Shown: positions 18,665-26,217 of the stretch, in pieces | How positions within the stretch are numbered: the first letter of the stretch is position 1 | Layout: every line of letters begins with the position of its first letter | Source: SB11 sp943370295 | GTDB lineage: Bacteria; Bacteroidota; Bacteroidia; UBA8524 | NCBI GenBank assembly: GCA_943370295.1 | Contig: CALRQL020000006.1 | Coordinates: 146,168 to 210,167, forward strand | Direction: 5' to 3' | Length of the DNA: 64,000 nucleotides | Notes under the pieces: model-generated | The model's database searches: none | What the model was told of the DNA's origin: nothing | Seen by the model: only the letters and a program-made list of their open reading frames with translations | Position numbers and translations under genes: made by a program

Positions 18665-20986
18665 TTATACCTCGGTTTCCTTCAGTACAGCATAGCGTAT
18701 CAGCTTTTCCTTTAGTTCATCAATGTTGATGGGCTTCAATAAATAGTCGTTCATGCCTGTATCGTATATGCGTTGACGGGTTTCGGGGAACACATCAGCC
18801 GTTAATGCCAAAACGGGCACATTATGGTTCAATACATCCGATTTAGGGTCGCGTATCATTTCAATGGCATCAAACCCACTTACTTCGGGCATTTGCAAAT
18901 CCATGAACATAATATCAGGAGTTTCGGTTTTTAGGTAATCCACCGCTTCGCGGCCGTTATTCAGCAATACCACATTTATCTTCCAGCGCGATAATATCTG
19001 ACGTATTACCAACTGATTGGCTTTATTATCTTCAGCCACTGCCACTTTCAACCCTTCAAGCACGCTATCGGGTATTTGTTTAATATCACCCCTAAACGCA
19101 CTTTTTTGCACCCCGTTTATCAGTGGAATTGTAAACCTAAAGGTGGTGCCTTTGCCCGGTTCACTCTCAACTGTAATGGTACCGCCTTGCACCTCTACTA
19201 ATTGCTTAGTAATTGCAAGCCCCAACCCAGTGCCGCCAAATTTGCGGGTGGTATCGGTGTAGGCTTGTGTAAAGCTCTCGAAAATATTTGCCAGTTTATC
19301 CTTGTGTATACCTATGCCGGTATCTGATACTGAAAACTCAATAAGTGCTTTGCTATCGTCATCATTCCCCAAAAACTTAGCGCCAACCGTAACAGAACCT
19401 TCTGTAGTAAACTTTACTGCATTGCCTACCAAGTTGTTTAAAATTTGGATAAGGCGGTATGGGTCGCCTAATAGTTGGGCCGGCATAGCATCATCAATAT
19501 GGGTAATCATTTTTATGTTTTTGCTTTTGCCTTGCAGCGCAAAGGTTTTACCCACCTGTTCTATAATCTCTTTAATGTCTAAGTTTATCTGCTCAAAGGT
19601 TATTTTGCCCGATTCTATTTTTGATAAATCAAGGATATCATTAATAATTACCAGCAGATTATCGGCTGAAAATTTAAGGGTGTTCAGGTTTTCACGCTGC
19701 ACATCGGTAAGTTCAGATTCTTGCAGTAACGAGGTAAGACCTATGATAGCGTTCATAGGGGTACGTATCTCGTGACTCATGTTTGATAAAAACTGTGATT
19801 TTGCTTTTGCAAGCTCCTCGGCCACCTTTTTGGCCTCCAACAAATTGGTTTCGTTGGTTTTTTCTTTGGTGATATCTTGTGAAAATATTGATACTCCCAA
19901 AATACCTTTATCCTCAGTTTTAATAGGATTAAAGGTAGTTTCAAAAAACAGTTTGTTGATGCGGTGTACCACCGTAGCTCTTTTTCCGCCGAATGAAAGT
20001 TCAAAGTTTTCTTTCATCATTTGGCGGTTATCATCGTCGAAGGGGATTTTGAAAATATCCATACCCTCCTTTATCTCTACGTTATAAAAAGTTTTGAATA
20101 TCTTTTTAGCAGCCTTGTTTAAACCTGTGATTTTGTAATTGGTATCTATTGAAAGTATAACGCTGTTTGTACTTTCAAAAAGTGCCTCCATTCTTGTGTT
20201 CTGCCACACAATTTGTCGCTCGTAACTTACTTTTGAAGTTATATCGTAAAAGTTAATAATGATGTATTCTTTGCCATCCTCATCATGAAAGGTGTTGCCC
20301 GTTACTGAAAGGTACTTGGTTTGCCCACCGGTATCAAAGCTAAACTCATACGCCTGTTCGCCTTGATTAAGCAAATCAGTCATGTGCAGCCTATTATTAA
20401 AAATCTCGTCGATAGGATGGTTCAAAATTTCATCCATTCCACTGCCCATAATATCAGTAAAGGCTTTGTTGGCGCGTTGCACCATACCCTCACTATCAAT
20501 AAGTAGCATGCCCATGCCGCTGGCATTAAAAATATTAGCCATCATCTGCCTGCTTTTACGCAGCGATGTTTCGGCCAAGGCCTTTTCGTTCTCTGATTTT
20601 AAAAGTAGGTTGGCAGTATGCACCAACATTGATATACGCTCAGCTGTTATCTCTTCTTTGGTGATATAATCCAGTGCTCCACTCTTCATCATCTCAACGG
20701 CAATTTTTTCATTGCCTTGCGAGGTAACAATAACCACCGGAGTTTGTATACCTCTTGAGCGCAAACTTTTAAGCACTTCAAGCCCATCACTGCCGGGCAG
20801 CAGATAATCTAAAAATATACAAGTATAATTTCCGTTAAGAGCCAAGTTAAGAGCTTCTTCGGCACGATAGTTCACCTCAACTTCATAATCGAGGTTGCCT
20901 TTTGATACGGCACGTTTAAACGCCAAAATATCAATTTCATCGTCTTCAATAAGAAGAATCTTAACTTTATCCTGTATCCCAAACAT
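18665..20986 (-). CDS. Hybrid histidine kinase, REC-PAS-PAS-HisKA-HATPase-REC
   Basis: Cytoplasmic sensor kinase with no membrane segment. An N-terminal receiver (about residues 7-125) has acceptor Asp60 in FLDYLLPGSDG. Two PAS domains follow (about 145-255 and 265-375). HisKA has the phospho-accepting His405 in SNMSHEIRTPMNAIIG. The HATPase has Asn522 in GNAVKFT, the DTGIGI box near 555 and GGTGLGL near 584. A C-terminal receiver (about 646-765) has Asp696 in FMDLQMPEVSG. The N-terminal receiver suggests the kinase is itself controlled by another phosphodonor. It lies 26 bases after a single-domain response regulator on the same strand and is probably cotranscribed. Signal and output are unknown. 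Confidence 0.93.
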   Translation of the reverse strand: MFGIQDKVKILLIEDDEIDILAFKRAVSKGNLDYEVEVNYRAEEALNLALNGNYTCIFLDYLLPGSDGLEVLKSLRSRGIQTPVVIVTSQGNEKIAVEMMKSGALDYITKEEITAERISMLVHTANLLLKSENEKALAETSLRKSRQMMANIFNASGMGMLLIDSEGMVQRANKAFTDIMGSGMDEILNHPIDEIFNNRLHMTDLLNQGEQAYEFSFDTGGQTKYLSVTGNTFHDEDGKEYIIINFYDITSKVSYERQIVWQNTRMEALFESTNSVILSIDTNYKITGLNKAAKKIFKTFYNVEIKEGMDIFKIPFDDDNRQMMKENFELSFGGKRATVVHRINKLFFETTFNPIKTEDKGILGVSIFSQDITKEKTNETNLLEAKKVAEELAKAKSQFLSNMSHEIRTPMNAIIGLTSLLQESELTDVQRENLNTLKFSADNLLVIINDILDLSKIESGKITFEQINLDIKEIIEQVGKTFALQGKSKNIKMITHIDDAMPAQLLGDPYRLIQILNNLVGNAVKFTTEGSVTVGAKFLGNDDDSKALIEFSVSDTGIGIHKDKLANIFESFTQAYTDTTRKFGGTGLGLAITKQLVEVQGGTITVESEPGKGTTFRFTIPLINGVQKSAFRGDIKQIPDSVLEGLKVAVAEDNKANQLVIRQILSRWKINVVLLNNGREAVDYLKTETPDIMFMDLQMPEVSGFDAIEMIRDPKSDVLNHNVPVLALTADVFPETRQRIYDTGMNDYLLKPINIDELKEKLIRYAVLKETEV

Positions 20987-21012
20987 AGTTTTCAGTCGTA
21001 TAGTCGTTTCAC

Positions 21013-21447
21013 TTAGGCCGGAAACTCACACAGTTGCCAGTAATTACTCAGCGCTGCCACGGCACTCATAAATTTATCCATCGAAAGCGGCTTTAGTATA
21101 TAACCAGCCACATTAAGGTTATATGCCTCAATAATATCATTGTCTTTGTTTGATGTGGTCATCACAAAAACACTTAACTGATGAAGTTTTTGGTCTTTCC
21201 TTAACTCCTTCAAAAACTCTATGCCGTTCATCTTCGGCATATTCAAGTCTAACAAAATAATTTTCGGCATAGGCTTTTCGTCCGTGCCGCAGCTACGCAA
21301 AATCTCAAGAGCTTCTATGCCGTTTCCTGCTAAATACAACGGGTTATTGATGTTATTTTTTTTAAACGCCCGTTTAATATTCATCACATCTACCTCATCA
21401 TCCTCTACCAGCATGATGCTGATTACTTTACCATTCACCATAATCAT
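21013..21447 (-). CDS. Single-domain response regulator (CheY/Rcp1-like)
   Basis: 144 aa receiver with no output domain. It carries the acidic pair in LVEDDEVD (about 13-20), acceptor Asp67 in ILLDLNMPKMNG, the Thr of VMTTSNKDND and the Lys of YILKPLSMDKF. The long insert before the acceptor site and the PKMNGIEFLKELR motif resemble Rcp1-type regulators that pair with PAS/phytochrome-like kinases. It is the first gene of a two-gene unit with the hybrid kinase downstream. It may relay phosphate to or from the kinase's receivers, which is an inference from position. The start could be M1 or M3. Confidence 0.92.
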   Translation of the reverse strand: MIMVNGKVISIMLVEDDEVDVMNIKRAFKKNNINNPLYLAGNGIEALEILRSCGTDEKPMPKIILLDLNMPKMNGIEFLKELRKDQKLHQLSVFVMTTSNKDNDIIEAYNLNVAGYILKPLSMDKFMSAVAALSNYWQLCEFPA

Positions 21448-21608
21448 TTCGTTCTAGTTTAAACAGGCACCGCCGCTTCAATCAGTACCCTATTTTTTTA
21501 AATCTCAATAATATACAAATCTCAACATAAAAGTTTACTTTGTGTAGTTCTTAGTTTTAAAAAATTGAGCATTTAAGCCCGTTTTATACTTACCAAGAGG
21601 TATATACG

Positions 21609-21616
21609 TATCTTTG
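21609..21616 (+). promoter_or_regulatory. TAnnTTTG promoter element for rlmN
   Basis: TATCTTTG ends only 6 bases before the ATG at 21623. It covers the alternative TTG start at 21614, which argues for the ATG and for an almost leaderless transcript. Confidence 0.55.
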
Positions 21617-21622
21617 CACCAA

Positions 21623-22666
21623 ATGGATGTATTGCAAAAAACAGATGTGCGTTCACTAACACTGCCTCAATTACAGGAACACATGGTGGCAGCGGGCGAA
21701 AAAGCATTTAGGGCCAAACAGGTGTATGAATGGTTGTGGAAAAAAAGTGCGCACAGTTTTGAGCAGATGACCAATTTATCGAAAGAGTTGCGGGTATGGC
21801 TTACTGAAAGGTACACGATAAACAATGTGACTATTGCTACCCAACAAAAAAGCAACGACGGTACCATAAAAAATGCATTTAAGCTATACGACGACAACAT
21901 TATTGAAGGGGTTTTGATACCAACTACTGACCGCATGACGGCTTGTGTGAGCAGCCAAGTAGGGTGCAGCCTTACGTGCAAGTTTTGCGCTACGGGGTAC
22001 ATGGACCGTAAACGCAACCTGAATGCGGATGAGATTTATGACCAAGTGGTGCTGATTGACCGACAAGCTCGCGAGAACTACGAAATACCCCTTAGCAATA
22101 TTGTGTATATGGGCATGGGCGAACCCTTGCTTAACTATGCCAATGTGATGAAATCTATTGAGCGTATTACCTCGCCGGATGGTTTGGGTATGTCGCCGCA
22201 GCGTATTACGGTTTCTACCGCAGGGGTTGCTAAAATGATTAAAAAAATGGCCGACGACGGAGCAAGGTTTAATCTTGCTTTATCGCTGCATGCTGCTAAT
22301 GATGAAAAGCGCAACCAAATAATGCCCATTAACGAAAGTAATAACCTGGAAGTACTGGGCGAGGCATTAGCTTATTGGTACGAGAAAACAGGCAGCAGGG
22401 TTACTTTTGAGTACATTGTTTTTAATCATTTTAACGACGAAATTGAGGATGCCCGCGAGTTATGGCAATTTAGCAAAAAGCTGCCCTGCAAAATAAATCT
22501 GATTGAGTATAACCCCATTAGCAATGCTGATTTCTTGAATGCTGACGGCGATAAGATTGAGAAATTTAAGACGTTTTTAGAAAACAAGGGGTTGATTGTA
22601 AATATCCGCCGCAGCCGCGGTAAAGATATTGATGCTGCTTGCGGACAGCTGGCAAACAAGCACTAA
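21623..22666 (+). CDS. rlmN: 23S rRNA/tRNA adenine-2-methyltransferase RlmN
   Basis: Radical SAM enzyme that methylates C2 of A2503 in 23S rRNA and A37 in some tRNAs. The cluster-binding motif is C115-x3-C119-x2-C122 in VGCSLTCKFCATG. The two mechanistic cysteines are Cys108 (TACVSSQ) and Cys340 in the near C-terminal IDAACGQLA. NIVYMGMGEPLLNY, the SAM-binding loop, is near 151-164. The 347 aa from the ATG is the usual RlmN length. The ATG at 21623 is chosen over an in-frame TTG three codons upstream because that TTG lies inside the promoter element. It appears to be a single-gene unit. Confidence 0.95.
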   Translation: MDVLQKTDVRSLTLPQLQEHMVAAGEKAFRAKQVYEWLWKKSAHSFEQMTNLSKELRVWLTERYTINNVTIATQQKSNDGTIKNAFKLYDDNIIEGVLIPTTDRMTACVSSQVGCSLTCKFCATGYMDRKRNLNADEIYDQVVLIDRQARENYEIPLSNIVYMGMGEPLLNYANVMKSIERITSPDGLGMSPQRITVSTAGVAKMIKKMADDGARFNLALSLHAANDEKRNQIMPINESNNLEVLGEALAYWYEKTGSRVTFEYIVFNHFNDEIEDARELWQFSKKLPCKINLIEYNPISNADFLNADGDKIEKFKTFLENKGLIVNIRRSRGKDIDAACGQLANKH

Positions 22667-22730
22667 ACCCTTTATTATCCAGCCGTTTGAAGGTTATGTA
22701 ATTCTTATCGGCCTTTTCGCTTAAACTTCA

Positions 22731-22738
22731 TACCTTTG
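22731..22738 (+). promoter_or_regulatory. TAnnTTTG promoter element for the nucleotidyltransferase gene
   Basis: TACCTTTG ends 8 bases before the ATG at 22747, implying a very short 5' leader. Confidence 0.55.
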
Positions 22739-22746
22739 TCTCACTT

Positions 22747-23742
22747 ATGAAAGCTATCATACCCGTAGCAGGTATAGGTACGCGACTGCGTCCACACACA
22801 CATACGCAACCTAAATCACTTATTCCGGTTGCAGGAAAACCCATTATAGCCCACATTGTTGACAACCTCAGCGAAGTGGGGATTACTGAGTTTATTTTTA
22901 TTATCGGTTATTTAGGCGATAAAATCGAAAGTTATATTACTTCTAATTACCCAAATAATACAAACCATTTTGTTATACAAACCAGCGGCAAAGGTATAGG
23001 CCATGCTATATGGCTTGCTAAAGACCTTGTTGATGATGAGGACGAAGTGTTTATTGTATTGGGTGATACTATTTTTTATACCGATTTACAGAAGGTATTT
23101 AAAAGCCCTTATTCATCATTAGGGGTGAAGAAGGTAAACGACCCCCGTGCTTTTGGTGTGGCACAACTTAACGGTGAAGGCTTTATTACCAGCGTGGTTG
23201 AAAAACCATCGATACCCAAAAGCAACCTTGCTCTTATTGGTGCTTACTACATTAAACACGGCGGAGTATTAAAAGAAGCGCTTGAATATATCATTGCCAA
23301 TAATATTAAAACAAATAACGAGTTTTATCTTACCAATGCGCTAAACCACATGGCAGAGAGTGGTTATAAATTAACTGTTTTTGATGTGGATAATTGGTTT
23401 GATTGCGGCAAGAAAGATATTTTGCTCGAAACCAATGCTACCCTGCTAAAGCGGTTTAAGCTAACGGCTCCATCTACCAAGCAATACGAGAATACTATTA
23501 TCATCCCTCCGGTACATATTGGCGAAGGATGCACCATAAAAAATTCGATTATCGGCCCTGATGTTTCTATTGGTGATAATGCCATTATTGAGTATTCTAT
23601 TGTGCGTAACTCAATTATCGGTCCTTATGCACATATTGAGTGTGCCATACTTGAAGACTCACTGATTGGCAACGATGCCATGCTGAAAGGCCTTGTGCAA
23701 AGTCTGAACTTGGGAGACAGTACTGAGATTAATTTTCAATAA
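22747..23742 (+). CDS. Sugar-phosphate nucleotidyltransferase with left-handed beta-helix tail
   Basis: Joins a nucleoside triphosphate to a sugar 1-phosphate to make an activated sugar. The N-terminal Rossmann-like domain (about residues 1-235) begins PVAGIGTRLRPHTHTQPKSL, the nucleotide-binding loop of the RmlA/GlmU/glucose-1-phosphate family. VLGDTIF near 99-105 gives the metal-binding aspartate, and EKPSIPKSN and NWFDCGKK follow. The C-terminal 85 residues have hexapeptide-like repeats (VHIGEGCTIKNSIIGPDVSIGDNAIIEYSIV), suggesting trimer formation. The exact nucleotide and sugar are not clear. Bacteroidota members of this group are usually annotated as NDP-sugar or glucose-1-phosphate thymidylyltransferase. 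The gene ends at a strong bidirectional terminator. Confidence 0.88.
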   Translation: MKAIIPVAGIGTRLRPHTHTQPKSLIPVAGKPIIAHIVDNLSEVGITEFIFIIGYLGDKIESYITSNYPNNTNHFVIQTSGKGIGHAIWLAKDLVDDEDEVFIVLGDTIFYTDLQKVFKSPYSSLGVKKVNDPRAFGVAQLNGEGFITSVVEKPSIPKSNLALIGAYYIKHGGVLKEALEYIIANNIKTNNEFYLTNALNHMAESGYKLTVFDVDNWFDCGKKDILLETNATLLKRFKLTAPSTKQYENTIIIPPVHIGEGCTIKNSIIGPDVSIGDNAIIEYSIVRNSIIGPYAHIECAILEDSLIGNDAMLKGLVQSLNLGDSTEINFQ

Positions 23743-23753
23743 TCAATAGTTTA

Positions 23754-23798
23754 ATAAAAAACGCCTGCTGCAATAACTTTGCAGCAGGCGTTTTTTAT
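23754..23798. terminator. Bidirectional terminator between nucleotidyltransferase and maeB
   Basis: Perfect 20-base stem, 23754-23773 with 23779-23798 (core AACGCCTGCTGCAA), and a 5-base loop. A-run and T-run flanks serve both convergent genes. Confidence 0.9.
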
Positions 23799-23810
23799 TT
23801 ATCAGGTACA

Positions 23811-26081
23811 CTATAATGCTCTTTCTTGTGCATCAACCACGGCAATGGTAACCATGTTCACTATCTCGCGGATGCTACTGCCCAGCTGCAACACGTGCAC
23901 GGGCTTTTTCATACCCAGCAATACAGGGCCTATGGCTTCAAAATTGCCGGTTTCCTGTAATAATTTGTAAGCAATATTACCCGACTCAAGGTTAGGGAAT
24001 ATCAGGGTGTTCACACCTTGGTCAACCAATTTACTAAAGGGGAAGTTATCCTTCATCAAATCATTGTTAAGGGCCACGTTGGCTTGTATATCCCCATCCA
24101 CAATCAAATCAGGGTATTTTTCGTGCAAAATTCTCACGGCCTCAGCTGTTTTCCTTGGTGTTTCGCCTTTTGCCGAACCAAAGTTTGAGTAGGATAATAA
24201 AGCAATTTTTGGCTGTATGTTGAAACGTTTAATTTCTTCGGCTGCAAGTAACGTAATCTGCACCAACTCTTCGGCAGTAGGGTTTAGGTTTACTGTAGTA
24301 TCTGCCAAAAATAAGGGGCCTTTTTTGGTGCTGATAATATACATACCTGCTACCGTATTAATATCACGGTGCATACCTAATACACGCAAGGCAGGTACAA
24401 TAGTATTAGTGTAATTTTTTGTAAGCCCTGATATGTAGGCATCGGCCTCACCTGTTTCAACCATCATGCAACCAAAGTAGTTTCGGTCACGCATTACTTT
24501 ACGTGCTTCGTAGGCATTTAAGCCTTTACGCTGGCGTTTTTCAAACAGTATATCGCCGTATTGTTCCAGCTTTTCTTTCTCTAAAAACGGCTCAATAATA
24601 GGGCAATCATCAAGGTCAAGATTGTTTTCGGCAATCAATGCTTTTATTCGCTCGTGGTTGCCTAATAGTATGGGGTGCGCAATCCCTTCTTCTTTTAGTA
24701 TGTGGGCCGCACGCAATATCTTTTGATTGTCGGCTTCGCCAAAAACCACTTTTTTAGGGTCTTTGCGCGCCTTCACCGTCAAATAATTAATCAGTTTGTT
24801 TTCAAGCCCCATGCGGTTTTTCAGCGATGCTTCGTAAGCATCCCAATCTGTAATAGGGTTGCGGGCTACTCCGCTTTCCATGGCAGCTTTTGCCACGGCC
24901 GGTGCCACTGTGTATATCAAACGATCGTCAATAGGCTTAGGGATAATGTAATTTTGTCCAAAGCTCATGTTCTTCTCGTTATATGCACGCATCACCTTGT
25001 CGGGTACAGGCTCTTTGGTAAGTTGAGCCAGTGCACGCACAGCGGCCAGCTTCATCTCCTCGTTTATCTGTGTTGCGCGTACATCCAATGCTCCCCTGAA
25101 TATGAATGGGAACCCTAAAACGTTGTTCACTTGGTTGGGGTAATCACTACGCCCTGTAGCCATAATAATATCGCTGCGTGTTGCTACCGCCAAGGCGTAA
25201 TCAATCTCAGGGTCGGGGTTAGCCATTGCAAACACAATCGGGTTTGCAGCCATACCCATCAGCATTTCGGGAGTCAACACATTACCTTTGCTTAAACCTA
25301 TAAATACATCAGCGCCTTGCAAGGCTTCCTCCAGCGTATTTATATTTCTATCGGTAGCAAAGTAGGTTTTATTTTCATCCAGTGTAGTATCGTCTTTGCG
25401 CAGCACACCTTTGCTGTCCAGCATCACAATGTTTTCCTTCTTCACCCCCAACGAGATAAAAATACGGGTACATGAGATAGCTGAAGCACCGGCTCCGTTC
25501 ACCACCATTTTTAGTGTATCCAGCGGTTTGCCTACCAACTCGGCAGCGTTTAGTAATGCTGCCCCGCTAATAATAGCGGTACCGTGCTGGTCGTCGTGCA
25601 TTACCGGTATATTCAGCGATTCTTTTAATCTGCGTTCAATTTCAAAACACTCCGGTGCTTTAATATCTTCCAGATTTATACCGCCAAAAGTAGGCTCAAG
25701 GGCTTTTACTGTGGCTACAAATGAGTCAACATCAGCACAATTTAGTTCAATATCAAATACATCAATGTCAGCAAAAATTTTAAATAAAATTCCTTTGCCT
25801 TCCATTACGGGCTTTGATGCCTCGGGGCCCAAATTTCCGAGCCCAAGAACCGCTGTTCCGTTTGATATAACTGCCACCAAATTTCCTTTGGCGGTATAGC
25901 GGTAAACATTTGCGGGGTCTTCCTGAATTTTTAAACAAGGCTCGGCTACACCGGGCGAATATGCAAGGCTAAGGTCGCGTTGCGTAAGAGTGGGTTTAGT
26001 GGGTACTACTTCTATTTTACCGGGACGGCCTTGCTCATGATATCGCAGGGCTTCCTCTTTCATATTTTGATTTTCGCTCAT
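23811..26081 (-). CDS. maeB: NADP-dependent malic enzyme with phosphotransacetylase-like domain
   Basis: Oxidatively decarboxylates malate to pyruvate, yielding NADPH. The N-terminal malic enzyme part (about residues 1-430) shows LAYSPGVAEPCL near 39-50, GNGTAVLGLGNLG-type binding of malate and cofactor, HDDQHGTA near 161-168 and VVNGAGASAISC near 191-202. The C-terminal part (about 430-756) is a phosphate acetyltransferase-like domain (GEADNQKILRAAHIL, AVRILHEKYPDLIVDGDIQ), which in MaeB proteins is regulatory rather than a proven transacetylase. The 756 aa length is typical of MaeB. A TATTTTTG promoter element is 29 bases upstream of the ATG. Confidence 0.95.
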   Translation of the reverse strand: MSENQNMKEEALRYHEQGRPGKIEVVPTKPTLTQRDLSLAYSPGVAEPCLKIQEDPANVYRYTAKGNLVAVISNGTAVLGLGNLGPEASKPVMEGKGILFKIFADIDVFDIELNCADVDSFVATVKALEPTFGGINLEDIKAPECFEIERRLKESLNIPVMHDDQHGTAIISGAALLNAAELVGKPLDTLKMVVNGAGASAISCTRIFISLGVKKENIVMLDSKGVLRKDDTTLDENKTYFATDRNINTLEEALQGADVFIGLSKGNVLTPEMLMGMAANPIVFAMANPDPEIDYALAVATRSDIIMATGRSDYPNQVNNVLGFPFIFRGALDVRATQINEEMKLAAVRALAQLTKEPVPDKVMRAYNEKNMSFGQNYIIPKPIDDRLIYTVAPAVAKAAMESGVARNPITDWDAYEASLKNRMGLENKLINYLTVKARKDPKKVVFGEADNQKILRAAHILKEEGIAHPILLGNHERIKALIAENNLDLDDCPIIEPFLEKEKLEQYGDILFEKRQRKGLNAYEARKVMRDRNYFGCMMVETGEADAYISGLTKNYTNTIVPALRVLGMHRDINTVAGMYIISTKKGPLFLADTTVNLNPTAEELVQITLLAAEEIKRFNIQPKIALLSYSNFGSAKGETPRKTAEAVRILHEKYPDLIVDGDIQANVALNNDLMKDNFPFSKLVDQGVNTLIFPNLESGNIAYKLLQETGNFEAIGPVLLGMKKPVHVLQLGSSIREIVNMVTIAVVDAQERAL

Positions 26082-26110
26082 GGTTTATACTTTCACAACA
26101 AGTAACGGAG

Positions 26111-26118
26111 CAAAAATA
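26111..26118 (-). promoter_or_regulatory. TAnnTTTG promoter element for maeB
   Basis: Minus-strand TATTTTTG lies 29 bases before the maeB ATG, in the divergent region shared with the TPR kinase gene. Confidence 0.45.
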
Positions 26119-26190
26119 GAAATGTTTTGTAGTGGTGGTGGGGTAAATATGCAGTAATTTGATATTTAGTTTTTTGAGTTTTTTTTTGTT

Positions 26191-26198
26191 TATTTTTG
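26191..26198 (+). promoter_or_regulatory. TAnnTTTG promoter element for the TPR histidine kinase gene
   Basis: TATTTTTG lies 19 bases before the GTG start at 26218. Confidence 0.45.
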
Positions 26199-26217
26199 CG
26201 AAATTTTAAAAAACTCA

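Noticed and set aside
21614..21622. TTG start for rlmN
   Set aside because: It overlaps the TATCTTTG promoter element; ATG at 21623 gives the normal protein length.
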